A stretch of DNA of 64,000 nucleotides from Branchiostoma lanceolatum (taxonomy: Eukaryota > Chordata > Leptocardii > Amphioxiformes > Branchiostomatidae): contig NC_089735.1 in assembly GCF_035083965.1 (NCBI RefSeq), positions 10,814,001-10,878,000 of the forward strand, read 5' to 3'. The position numbers and the translations under genes were made by a program. Positions 48,482 to 59,480 of the stretch are shown piece after piece. The stretch's first letter is position 1. Every line of letters begins with the position of its first letter. The notes under the pieces were generated by a model. That model ran no database searches. It worked only from the letters and a program-made list of their open reading frames with translations, and had not been told where the DNA came from.

Positions 48482-50350
48482 CGTCCGTTACAGGTGTACA
48501 GTACTTCCACCCCAAATATTGGAACTGTTTACCGACTTTTCAGGACAGAATGTCAGCATGGCACTGGTGACGTAAATAGTAACCTTGCTTTTCTACCGCC
48601 CAAAAAAGCTTATATGGCTTACATATCATTCACGTTGAAATAAAGACAAAGAAACAAACAAACAAGCAATTGGTACTTCTCTCCCTCTCTGAAACAAGCA
48701 TTAAAGATTTGCTTCTCGTGCATACAAGTAAGATACGCAAGTTAGATTCTGTTTAATCTATCGGATGGCTCAGCGAGGCTAAAAATCGAGTCCGCCATGA
48801 CACAAATGTTACCAGTCACACACTCACAGCTACATGTACGCCTCAGGGTAAGTGGATGACGTCAGCCCTCTCCTCTCAGTGACTTTGATTAATGCCACAT
48901 GACGAAAGACTATGATCATCACAATGTGATATGAACAGATGCATTTACTTTCTCAGAAATTCACTGGAACTGAGTGACTGTTAACGGTATTAGACTTAAT
49001 ACGCCTTGTACAAGCATACGTGTAGCTTTTTGGATTGTAGATGTTAGACAATTGTAAAAATCAACACAGCTCAGTTGCATAATCTACCGACGTAAGGCCA
49101 TGTTGATTTGATTGTATGGATGACATCCGCGCGCGCATCAATTTTCGTCTGTTTCCAAAAAAAAGTTTTTGACCGTACTGTAAATCGTACAAAGCAGCTG
49201 CCAAATAGCAAATATATGCCGTGAATTACAAGAAAATATTTCGATCAACGGATAGTAATGTCGTAGTATGCCAAAGACAATTCCAAGGTAAAAGAAGAAG
49301 ATGTGAAAGAAAAAAAGGAAGAATCTATTATTGGATATCATATACCTTATATTTGTGGTACGCCATTTGTTTAACCTCCCTGACCACTTTGATTTCATAA
49401 TGAAGGCAACTTTTTTTTTCCAAACTTTTTTTATTCGCACGCTCGCATCAGTTTTGGGGTTCCCAGAGAATGTCATCCATAGAATCAAATCAACATGGCC
49501 TAACGTCCTTGAAGATATGCATCACATTGTTTAAGATCTTCGGCTGCATTTGTTGATCGACAGGTGGCAAAATTTCAAAATTGCCAGAAAGTACATCGTA
49601 TCTTCTTCGCCTGAAAATATACTCCGTCGCATTGTAATTTGTATGGAGCTCGGTGACACGTTTCGACGGTAATACGGTCGGTGTCCTCGAGACCACAGTC
49701 CGATTTGTAGGTATCGACCAATGTCCGCAGGTCACCGATGTAGACCGAAGGTCGTTAACTGTGTGATCCCTTTATGCCTTCGGGGGTAAGTATGACACAC
49801 ACCACACAGGATGTGACGTGCCGTGTGAAGGGCACAAAAGAATAGACGATGTCTTGTCAGCTCATAGTCATACATGTATACCTCACTGGTTCATTCTATA
49901 CAACCTGGACATACCCTAACGCCTGCAAAGTTTGACAACTCTCTCCACTACAATCTATATACATAAAGGTGGGTTCTTTTACCTGAGTTGTATGCATGGA
50001 TTGTATCATTACTTAACGTATGTGTAGTACAATACTAGTACATGTACGTTGTTTTGTGGGCAGCCGTGCCCTGTTTTTGGTGTCCTTGTCTGATTTCGCG
50101 TGTATCATTTAGATAGTCCCGGTGCAACTGTTTATCTTTGAAATTGATATTTAAGCCATTAGCATGCATGCTGGTCTTAGTATAATCATTGGTACATGGT
50201 TTGGATCCCTAACTTGCACCAACGTGGTGTCCATGGGAAAGGCACTCATGAGCTTTTAATTCTGCACTCTACTCAGGTGAAAATGAGTAAGTCTGTTCCA
50301 GACACCATAGGTCACTAGAAATTGGACACAAAAAAAAAACACAGAAAAAA

Positions 50351-50431
50351 TGGCAGAGGAGTTAGCTGGCCTTGTAGTACAGTATACCTAGGTCGCATGC
50401 TGTACTGCAAGGCCACCTAACTCCTCCGCCA
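50351..50431. repeat. Imperfect hairpin, about 35-bp arms
   Basis: TGGCAGAGGAGTTAGCTGGCC at the left is answered by GGCCACCTAACTCCTCCGCCA at the right, with GTAGTACAGTAT/ATGCTGTACTGC continuing the stem to a loop of about 11 bp. It looks like a small snap-back element and is followed by TTTTTTGGCGACGCCT, a word repeated at 50779. Confidence 0.65.
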
Positions 50432-51098
50432 ATCTTTTTTGGCGACGCCTCAGGGGCGGAGGCATTTATTACAGTATTACGATCACTTTGAAAGAATTTC
50501 AGGAATTGCACGAATGCATTCCCCTGGGAATTGGTATTGAGGTAGCCGTCGGCTGTGTAGTTTATGGAAGGAAAGGAGAGGCCTTTGTAGATTTGAATGT
50601 GTAAAACACCATTTTGGCGAACTTGCTACTTAAGGCACAGAAACTGGCTATCATTTTTTGATTTTCAAATATGCTTCTCTGTTTCTAACAAGAGAGAACA
50701 ATATTTACATTCCTCTTGTTCTGATAAGATTCAACTAGGAATACATTGAAATATCAAAGCTTGATTTTCGAATAAGTTCTTTTTTGGCGACGCCTACAAT
50801 AAAGGATTTTATGTTTGGATATGTAGCTGATACATGTTCTTTTAGATGCTCTCTGAAGACTATAGCGAACACATAAAGGATAAAGGAAGGACGCGGATAC
50901 AAGCAAGGTTTCTTTAACATTGGGCATAGTAGATGTTTTGTGTGAGAGTTTTTATTCGTTTGTGTTTCATTTGTTTTTAACCTGTACCTGTACGTTTGCG
51001 TCACCCTTCATTTTTTTTTCTCTTTTTTTTTTCTTTTCGGCTTTGCGACGATCCTGCATTCATTGTTTGTTTATCCTGGGTTGATGTTATCAGCGTAC

Positions 51099-51167
51099 AC
51101 TCCAATTCTTCCACGATGACTCCAGTGAAGTCCTTATAGAACCAAGGGAGGCCGCGGCGTAGCTCAC
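51099..51167 (-). other. ATP-grasp gene, upstream exon 2
   Basis: Minus-strand exon with acceptor TGTCCGCAG| and donor GT|GTACGC. Spliced between 53953 and 48336 it continues one open frame: ...DPEFFQ-GELRRGLPWFYKDFTGVIVEELEC-LELGITW... in phase. There is no in-frame ATG before the one at 48295, so it may be 5' untranslated, or the protein may start in a further upstream exon or at a non-ATG codon. A decayed copy lies at 52058-52118. Confidence 0.5.
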
Positions 51168-52057
51168 CTGCGGACACAAAGAGAGAAATCATTCACTGCC
51201 GTTCGTCGAGGAACAAATTGATCTCCCTTTCTCTCTAGCTATCTATCTATATTTTATTCAAACCAGTAAACACAGGTTGAGAGTCTGAGATGCTTGCTCA
51301 GTTATGAAGGTCAGCCTTTACAATGACCCAACATATGAATTATATGTTACCCAGGTCAACAAAAATGGCAAAATTTAGTGATCTAGCTAGCACCCGTCAT
51401 TTTAGTCATTTGACAGAATTTATGCCACTCATGACGTCCAAAGATTTTGCATATTCTGTTATCTTTAACCAGCAAAAATAGGTGTGTAAAGATAATGAGA
51501 GCTTGGAATTTCGCAACGAAAACTAGTAAATCTGCGTAGGTTTGCGGCAGAGCCGATTCAGATAATTTCTAACGCCCTCTGGCGACCGGAGAGACGACAC
51601 ACAGGCCAGTAGGTGGGGAAATTCCCGTCCCCATTACATTTCTGACCGGTCTCACCGGACTAACGTTTTTTGTGACTATTTCCCCCACTCCCGTTCAGCG
51701 TCCGTTGTTGCAAGCAAAGAAGTCACATGCATAAAAGTCTGAAATACTTATATAGTTATCAGACTTTCTGTAATTTTGGTGAATATTATCAAACTTTCAA
51801 GCTCACACGCGCTTTCTTCCCTCGAAACATGATAAATGACGTTTGATATTCTACCAATAACAGCGCCCGCCCGTGCGGCGGGAATGGGACAAAAATAATT
51901 ATTTCCGGATCCGGTGATTTTTTTTCGTGAAACAAAATTCTGATCACGGAAAAAATCCTGCAGGCTGGCTCGCTATGAGACATCGTGTTTCACGTTGTCT
52001 CATAGGCGGTGAGCCACCGAGTTTTGTGCCTTTATACGGATCGTTATTTCATCTCAC

Positions 52058-52118
52058 CTCTTTACTCTAGCCAGTGAATTCCTTCTAAGGTTTTCAGGGT
52101 GGGCATGGCGTAGCTCAC
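52058..52118 (-). pseudogene. Decayed duplicate of upstream exon 2
   Basis: Acceptor TGTTCCCGCAG| and first bases GTGAGCTACGCC are nearly identical to the exon at 51167, and the 3' half (TTAGAAGGAATTCACTGG versus ATAAGGACTTCACTGG) still aligns, but length differences change the frame. A usable donor (AGAG|GTGAGA) remains, so it could still serve as an alternative untranslated exon. Confidence 0.5.
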
Positions 52119-53307
52119 CTGCGGGAACAAAGAGAGAAAAGGGCATGAATAAATTGATGTCATCTACTGCCAATCACTCAAAAAAAATCTGATTTGCCCT
52201 TTATTTTAATAAAAATCATCCTTACTTCACAAAGACTTCAAAATTATTCAACGTTTGTTCTTTATTTGGGTTTATAAAATCATGAAAATTACATTCTGAT
52301 TTGTATTATCTAATGAAATCGATCATCACTTAAGCTATCCACATATCAAAAACAAGTATACAGGTTTGGATGAATATCCCTTTATCGTTTGTCAGGCCCC
52401 TAGGGACAGGCCTTCCAGCAGAGGAATATTTGCACAAGTTTTGCAACTAACATGTGTTAGATGACACAGTATGCAAGTGCCCCATAATAGAAAACCTTAG
52501 TATGTTTACAATATAACCACTGGATTTGACTGATAACATATAAAAATATCCGGGTCACGGTTTTACTTACTTACCATGGTCGAAAAACCTTTCTACGCTT
52601 TGGAGCTCACGACCATCGACTAAAGGACATTCCTTTTTAATCTTGCACACTTGAAAAAAAACAGACGCCCAGGGGACAGGGTCCCCTAGCGCCATTCCTG
52701 GCCGTCCAGTGCCGCCCGTATACAGCGATAGCATGCCTTTCTAATCGTAATACTACAGCGAACCAACAAAAAAATCCTACAAACACCGAAAACTAGCGAA
52801 AATTTAAAGAAAGTCCATATAAATAGCACTGACTAGTATAAAACCAACAGATTCAGAATGCAGCAGACCAAGTAGTAAAGCGCTACTTCTAACTCTCCTT
52901 GTGCAACGTTATTCTACGGTAGTCCGCAACAAGACGAAGAAATTTATACCTGGTACCCCACGATCACAAGAACCCAGAACTGTTCTGGGCGGAAATCATT
53001 GTTGACATTATAAAAAACGGTGACAAATTGTCTACTCGTTGATCATCATTCTACATGTAACGTAAGTAGTGACACATTGAGATGTCCGCCACAACAATGA
53101 ATAGCCAAGAACGAGTTGATATAACAAATTCAAAAATTCGTCAAGTGTACAACATCTTAACAAGGTACTAGTATTTGTGGCAATTATCAAAATAAACAAA
53201 CGAATTCCTGAACTACAACGTTAGCAGGATAGAATATGTGAAAAGCAATGTACACTTTAGCCAGTTGTCAAAACAACGTCTAGGCATCTCATTCACTAGC
53301 TCATATC

Positions 53308-53390
53308 CAGTTGTTTGAGTAACTGCTTTTTTGGCGTATCTTATTACCTGGGTGTCTAATCTTCATCGACAGCTCACACATTAGGCATGA
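53308..53390. repeat. Single-arm copy of the repeat at 3892-4005
   Basis: Shares CCAGTTG(C/T)TTGAGTAA, TTTTTGGCGTATCTTA and TACCTGG(A/G)TGTCTAA with 3943-4000, in the same order. It is a dispersed repeat. Confidence 0.7.
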
Positions 53391-53952
53391 TTACGGAAAC
53401 ACATATCAGCTTTAACAAAACTCGTCAACAAAGAGAAAATTTAGACTTCTCGGCAGTAACAAAATTGGTAAAAGAAACACCGGAGCAGACGAATACGAGA
53501 ACAAATACAAGGAGGTTAAGGACAGAAACGTACACTCTAAGTTGGCATCAAGTCTAGCGTGCTTCGGTCTGGCTCTCGTCGGGGCAGAGGGGGCTTTTCG
53601 CCGCCTGGTGCTTTTGCATTCACGCGGCAGAAGTTGGCCAACTCCTACCGAGTAAAAAAAAAACACCGGGTGCAAAGGTCAATAAACCTGGCAACAGAGA
53701 GTTCCGTATGCCACGAAGAAAGCTCGGCCGAAGATAGCCCTGGGCCTGTAAACATAGCGAAATCCGAGGGGCCTGCATGGTAGAGGCTAAAATAAAACCA
53801 CTGAGCCCATCTTTTAGCTTGGTATTTCATAGTTTTCATTTCGTAAAATTTAGTGCAAAGTACAAGTAAATTTTCAAGTTGCTGTCTATTATCAAGTGTA
53901 AGAAACTTCGACAGAAACACATTTAACGTATGAAAAGTTTTCAAGAACTTAC

Positions 53953-54160
53953 CTTGAAAGAATTCCGGGTCTCCGTGACTCAACACAAGCCCGTAAGCAT
54001 TTCCCCGTCGTGTTAGACTATTCCTGGCGGCGGGCCCCGGTATGCGGTCCTTCTATTGTCGCCGGGTGCCCCGGTCCGCAATCCCCGCTGCACGGCGCGC
54101 CCTTGCCCCGGAGCTGACCTGACGGTATACTGTATGTAACGCTAGCCTCGAAGCTTATGA
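53953..54160 (-). other. ATP-grasp gene, GC-rich first exon (start approximate)
   Basis: The donor CTTTCAAG|GTAAGT is strong. The exon is GC-rich, as in a CpG promoter, and lies about 30 bp below a TATA-like box. The frame that continues into exon 2 is open from 54052 (after a TAG at 54053-54055) and ends GNAYGLVLSHGDPEFFQ, but has no ATG. The only ATG (near 53999) opens a six-codon frame. Confidence 0.45.
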
Positions 54161-54188
54161 AACGCTGAGGGCGGGGATTGTGGCGAGG

Positions 54189-54196
54189 TTTTTATA
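54189..54196 (-). promoter_or_regulatory. TATA-like box for the ATP-grasp gene
   Basis: TATAAAAA on the minus strand followed by a GC-rich stretch with CCCCGCCC (a GC-box-like word). The expected start of transcription would be near 54160. Confidence 0.4.
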
Positions 54197-54518
54197 ACAG
54201 AGTGTGCAATTTATCAAGTGGGAGGGATTATGTAATTAGATCACACGACTGATTGGTTAAAACGTGAGATTAGATTTCAATATTTAGATCAGAACCCTGA
54301 AATCCCTGAAGTCAGCTAATATCCAGACCACCGGCTGGTCCCCATATGATGAAACTAGGTCAACATTGTTTTAATTACATAGTTGACCTCGGTTGACCTC
54401 AGTTGGGGTGCTAGTAGTGAGACACTGACAGTTTGTGTTTGCACTTCTCTATCAAAAGTATGAGTATATATTAAATGACTACAATCTTTGAAGGTCTATA
54501 GATATAGGTCTGCAATAT

Positions 54519-54563
54519 CTATATCTATCTATCTATCTACCTATCTATCTCTCTCTCTCTATG
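54519..54563. repeat. (ATCT)n/(CT)n microsatellite
   Basis: Tandem ATCT with one ACCT interruption ending in a CT tract, upstream of the ATP-grasp promoter region. Confidence 0.9.
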
Positions 54564-54901
54564 TAAAAAAACAAAAAGGTATATATATCATGGGTCACTA
54601 GTGATTTACAACTTGTTCCTTGGGCCCTCTATTATAAGGGGCTGTCCACAAATAGCGCTTCAAGTGCCTGACCAACCTTTGCCCGTCGTGCGTGGGAAAC
54701 TAAAAGATCCAAAGATTGTGAAATGTTGGAGCCTTAGATTTTGGAAAACTCTCGACATTGGTACAAATTTGTCATAAAAGATAAATATCATAACACTGTT
54801 TGCATTTGCAATAGATTCTCGATAACTACTTGCAATTGTAACGCAATCTCCCACTGACAGAGGCTTATATGGCGATTAAATCAGACTAGTATACTATAAA
54901 T

Positions 54902-57879
54902 GAGGGCCTGCATGCCCTTTTTCGTAAGGCGTAATTCAGCCTTTTTCGTGTTCGTAATCCGTAGGCAGTCGCCCCAAATCAACGTAATTCGTAATCAGTA
55001 CATAAGCCGTAACGCGTAATTGGTCGCTTTCTTTCTACGTAAACCGTAAGTTACCTTTATGCAACGTAAAGCGTAATCCATAGATTGCTGGCTAAGCGTA
55101 GGCTGATTTCAAAATGGTCCAATCCACAAGCGAGCGCCTCCCATCATTATGTCCGCGATGAATTCTATCAAAATTCCCCTAAGTATACTGTGAGGGTCTG
55201 CTTGGGGGGTCCTGGCAACGCTTAACGGTAAATTCAGGCCAGCCGATAACGCTTAACGGTAACTTCAGGCCGGCCGATAACGCTTAACGGTAAATTCAGC
55301 ATTTTTTAGAACATGAGATACCCTGAAGACGACGTTTTTTGCCACTAGTCGTCCTGATCTTGTGGCAAGAGACCTATTACGCTATGCCATTCTCGCACGC
55401 CTGCTCCGAACCCTTTAAATTCGGCGGCGACAGGAAATTTCGTATTGATGGGACGAAATGTTCATGATCACGATGAAGAGCGCCGAAGGCGCGACCAAAT
55501 TTTTTTAAATATTGACCCTCTGAAACGCTATTTCCTGCATTCTGAGGGGGGATTTTGCTGAAGAGTAAGCTAAGTTTTATGACATCTCTATTTGAAAAAA
55601 AGCTTGATTTTTGAGGGGCGTCACGCCTTCCAGACCTCGCCGGAGCTGCGACATGCTCCCGGGGAAAATTCTTGACACCCTAAAATGCTATAATTTCTTG
55701 CATTTCGACGAGCAAATATTACTGGTAATGTAAGTTAAGTTTAATGATATCTCTGTTTGTGAAAAAATACAGACGAGTTTCAGCTTGAGTTTTGGGGGTC
55801 GACGCCCTCCTAACAATATTTTTCGACGGAGGCCCGGCTTGCATTGGGGAAAATTTTAAAATCTTGAACCGCGAAACGCTTAATTTCCTGAATTTTGATG
55901 GGAAAACTTTGCTGGTAGAGTGAAAAATATGTCTGAAGTGTTTCAGCTTGAAATTTTGTGGGGGGCTGGGGGCGCCCTACCGACATATTTTCGCCAGAGC
56001 CGTGTGCTCCCTGGAGAAAATTTTGAAATCTTAACCCACTGAAATGCTTTTTCTTGCGTAACGAGATATTACTCAATAACGCTTAACGTTGAATTCAGGA
56101 TGACAAATAATGCTTGACGAGGAATTAAAACGGCCAGTAACGCTTCACGATTAATATACCGATAACGCTTAACGGTAAATTCAGGGCGGCCGGTAACAAT
56201 TAACGGTGAATCGAAAAAGGGCATGCAGACCCTCTACTGTGGTACGCAGAGCATCCGGTGCTGAAAGGCCGCGAACCCAAGCAAAGCATGAGCTCAGCAA
56301 AGAACACCCTGGGTGCGATACCCTCACTCTCGATCGATGACGTGTGACTACATCTACGTATACCCCGAGGTCTTACGATGGCCCCTCTATGATGCACGTA
56401 CATCTAGTATTTGTTTACCCTTTGTGCAAAAATAACAATCAGTTGCACCATCGAAAATCACATTACACTATCTACTTCACTCAAGAGCAGGCTGGGATGT
56501 TAATTCATGGCCACTCCCATGTCAGAGGTGACTCACAATTAGCTCCAGAGCGACCAGACTGGTTCGACTTCATTTCATGCAGGAGTAATACCGCGTGGCG
56601 GATCATCGCTAAGATATCTCTAACATTGTCATCCGATTTGTGCCTCAAAGGTGGGAATACATTTATTGTACGAATTCTAGATCTCTGAAGAATGTTTGTA
56701 TTGCGACATAGAAATTTATTTATATATACATATCAGTAAAAGTTACTATTTTTCATATAAGAAGGCATGTGCTGCCATTGCTGCTAACTCTGTTTGAAAA
56801 GACCAGACCAGTTTTTGACAGGCTTTCTCGCACTGAATGCTTCTTCTGTTTTCAGTTGCCACACATCATGCTCAAAAGTTACGAAATAGTCGTTCCGAAA
56901 GTTATTTATTCGGGTGGAAAAATACGTATACGTGTCGAGGTGGGGTAGGAATGGGGTGGGGTAATTAGTTTGGTACGTAATGGACGTGACCAGATTATCA
57001 ATTGCAGTCACTGTCAGTGCAATTGTTATATCAATTTGGTTAAACGTTGCCGCACAAATCTAGTGTCTTTTACAAAAGCGCACGTCAGGATACCATGTTG
57101 TCATTTGACGAGCCATGACATTGTGCAATGAGACTGTACTTCCTTCAAATACGCTGAAATGGAGTTAGGAGAACTTCAATGTATGTGATAGCACAGGTCC
57201 CTCTATAACGTCACATTACTATTTCTAAGTACACGAAAATAGAAATTTCCACCATAAAAGGTCTTCATTCATAAGCAAGCTGTGGTGTTTATCGGGCTCA
57301 AATGTGGCTTCCCATGTCAGATGTGACGTGAAAGTTCGTAGTTCAATAGTGCTACGTATTATAAGTAAACAAACAGGTTAAACTTCATTTGATACAGAAG
57401 TCATTGCGTGTGACCTCACGCCAGTCTAGACTTTGTCATTATCACTCATGCGTTTAATGCAAATGCTAAATTAAGGTGCTTTTCAACTCATCTCCATGAT
57501 GCTAAAAATCGCTTGCTTTGACGAAGCTAAGAGTTCAGCCTTTAGGTGTGTGAGTTTTGACTCAGAATTTAGAGTAGGGCGTAGAGAGGCTGACTAAATT
57601 TAGCGTCATATGTAGCTCCGGAATTTAGCGTTTAGCGTTCTCGAGACGCCCCCATGCAGGCCGCTCTCAAGGAGGTGTCCTCAAAAGTAGGTATTCAACA
57701 TAATATCAATAGTTTTGACGCAGAACTAGATAGTTGAAGCTTTGTAAAGTCTTTAAGCCGGTTCGAAAGCCTCATGATTTAACGTAATTCGTAATCAGCT
57801 CTGAGACTTCAACGTAATTCGTAATCGGCGGCGAAAATGTTGCGTAATTCATAATCACTACTCCCCCATGCAGGCCCTC
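54902..57879. mobile_element. TIR DNA transposon, copy 2, with a nested insert
   Basis: Ends are the perfect 13-bp inverted repeat GAGGGCCTGCATG/CATGCAGGCCCTC. The 6-bp target duplication ATAAAT lies at 54896-54901 and 57880-57885. Subterminal CGTAATTCGTAATC words crowd both ends. It shares long blocks with copy 1 (1768-3731) and carries a second, related element at 55192-56234. The open frames around 56344-56540 match frames in copy 1 but have no recognised domain and are short, so no transposase is claimed. Six-bp duplications are reported for few eukaryotic superfamilies (for example Dada and IS3EU). Confidence 0.85.
55192..56234. mobile_element. Nested 1.04-kb TIR element
   Basis: The left end GAGGGTCTGC and right end GCAGACCCTC are inverted repeats, flanked by a perfect 6-bp duplication TACTGT (55186-55191 and 56235-56240). 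Both subterminal regions carry multiple copies of a different word, AACGCTTAACGGTAAATTCA. The middle contains three diverged, roughly 180-bp-spaced copies of a segment with GAAAATTTTGAAATCTT and TTTCTTGC words. It is a younger relative of the element it sits in and has no coding capacity. Confidence 0.85.
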
Positions 57880-57939
57880 ATAAATATTTCCTTGCATAGA
57901 CACCAAACATTTTAAGAAGAGGTACAAAATATGGCAAGG

Positions 57940-58086
57940 GGTGTGTGGCAAGTTTGCCCCCTTTCTCCACTTCTGTACGCAATCTCACTCGAGCCGTTTG
58001 CGGCGACAGTGCGCAAAGACACAGAGGTGCACGGAGTCAAACTGCCCGGTGGCTATGAAGCCATTGAGACGATAACTTTGCCTTCC
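57940..58086 (+). pseudogene. LINE reverse-transcriptase fragment
   Basis: An open segment encodes VWQVCPLSPLLYAISLEPF followed by a stretch ending GVKLPGGYE, the conserved block just before the YADD active site of non-LTR reverse transcriptases (CPLSPLLYAI...I.G...P). It starts abruptly 55 bp after the copy-2 transposon and breaks off at the MITE at 58103. The YADD itself is absent. It is a dead fragment. Confidence 0.8.
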
Positions 58087-58102
58087 TATAGCTAGCCTCC
58101 TT

Positions 58103-58332
58103 TGCAGGCTCTGAGGCGGCTTTTTGGGGGGCTAAATAATACACTTTTTGCAGCCAGCCCGTAACTATCAGCCGCCTAGAGCCTGCGCTATTTCGGTGCG
58201 TCAAAGCGAAATCAAAATCACGTTAGGGCGATTAATCTAACGGCGGCTGATACTTACGGGGTGGCTGATAGTTACGGGCTGGCTGCAAAAAGTGTATTAT
58301 TTAGCCCCCAAAAAAGCCGCTTCAGAGCCTGC
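58103..58332. mobile_element. MITE with about 80-bp terminal inverted repeats
   Basis: TGCAGGCTCTGAGGCGGC at the left and GCCGCTTCAGAGCCTGCA at the right. The inverted match runs inward about 80 bp through GGGCTAAATAATACACTTTT and GCCAGCCCGTAACTATCAG. No clear target duplication. It is adjacent to the LINE fragment. Confidence 0.85.
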
Positions 58333-58961
58333 ATAGACTACGACCTCTTGTCGTGTTAGGCTATCGTTGTAATGTCTCTCCTTTATGGCCTTATGTCATT
58401 TTGATGTGTCAAGTTGGCAGGAGTGGGTTGGTGGGAGCACGCGGATAAGTAACCTGTCGTGTTTAGCTTGACTTGTCCTTTTTCTGTCGTCCTTCCTTTG
58501 TCTGAGCTGATTGTTAGTAACGTTGAAAAGTTGAAAAAAATCAAAATAGTTAAATAGTTGAATAGGCACTTGCTGTCTTGTCTAGTCTTTCTTTCATTTT
58601 GATTATGTTATACCCCAATTAAAACGGGTTAGATAAGCACTTGTCTGTCTTGTCTAGCCTTTCTTCTTTTTGATTTTGTTACACCCCAATTGAAAACGGG
58701 TTTGGTCTCAAGTGTCAGTATTCTGGAGGAGACAGTACTAGGTACATAATAAACCCTGATTTGTTTTCTAAATTGAGCGAGGATACAAAAACGTATTCAA
58801 CATTCTTACACAAAGAAAACAAATAAGACTTACACGTCCATTATTCGTTAAAGGCAAGAATTTCTGTGGAATATCATACAACACTAGCAACGGACTACCA
58901 TTTTCTTTTAAAGACACAATAAGGTGAATCAAGTCGAAAAAAACGACCATCACACCAAAAG

Positions 58962-59222
58962 TGGCGTGCGGAGTCCAGGGGTTAGCAGCCCTGTCTCTAG
59001 ATCAAAAAGTTCGAATCCCGGCTGTGTCGATCACCCGACATGCACACTACTGGAAAGGGTCGCAGTCTTCTGTTCTTTGTGCTTATCGAAACGAGCTTGG
59101 GGGAATTTGCCCGTAAAAAGAACGTGTTAATACTATACATAACGTTTTCTCTGTCACGACCAGTGAAATGGTAGCTCTACATTGAGCTCAACTTGCTGGT
59201 TAGAGATCACTTTCTAGTTCCT
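58962..59222 (+). mobile_element. tRNA-derived SINE, family A
   Basis: Full-length-like copy matching 13735-14018. The head contains A-box-like GAGTCCAGGGGTTAGCAG and a good B box GTTCGAATCCC. The body has CACCCGACATGCACACTAC, AAAGGGTCGCAGTC and CTCTGTCACGACCAGTG, ending near TTTCTAGTTCC. Confidence 0.8.
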
Positions 59223-59241
59223 ATTGCATGTAAAATGACAG

Positions 59242-59480
59242 GGATCGTGTGGCTTTACGGCAGGGTGTTCGACCCAGAACCAACTGGTCCCGGGTTCAAA
59301 TCCCCCTGACGTCACCGATGTTGTGCCCTTGGGAAAGGCACTTTACACGGCTTTCCTCACTCCAACCAGGTGTAAAATGGGTGTATTGTTCAATGTACGT
59401 GACACATGATGAAAAACTTGAGTGCAGTGCCACATCGTCCTTGTCTGTTAAAAGGCGAAGTAAAAAAAAAATGAAAAAAA
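59242..59480 (+). mobile_element. tRNA-derived SINE, family B
   Basis: Head with GTGTGGCTTTACGGCAGGG (A-box region) and GGGTTCAAATCCCC (B box), body with CACCGATGTTGTGCCCTTGG, TTTCCTCACTCCAACCAGGTG, GAGTGCAGTGCCACATCG, and an A-rich tail (59461-59480). Further copies lie at 46905-47090 and 63865-64000. Two SINE families inserted side by side. Confidence 0.85.

Larger units (their letters stand above)
48337..51098. other. ATP-grasp intron 2, 2.8 kb
   Basis: No coding exon is recognised. It holds paired CRE-like palindromes (48460-48481), a fragment of SINE family B words near 50205-50255 (GTGTCCATGGGAAAGGCAC), a hairpin element (50351-50431) and two direct copies of TTTTTTGGCGACGCCT (50435-50450 and 50779-50794). 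Open frames around 49138-49735 lack splice context. Confidence 0.45.

Noticed and set aside
56344..56688. Possible transposase frame in the copy-2 transposon
   Set aside because: Although a similar frame occurs in copy 1, it is short, shows no known motif, and the match is explained by the two elements being copies of each other.
58962..59300. Possible tRNA genes with good B boxes
   Set aside because: The A-box regions are followed by non-tRNA bodies shared among copies, so these are tRNA-derived SINEs; no full cloverleaf with acceptor stem was found.
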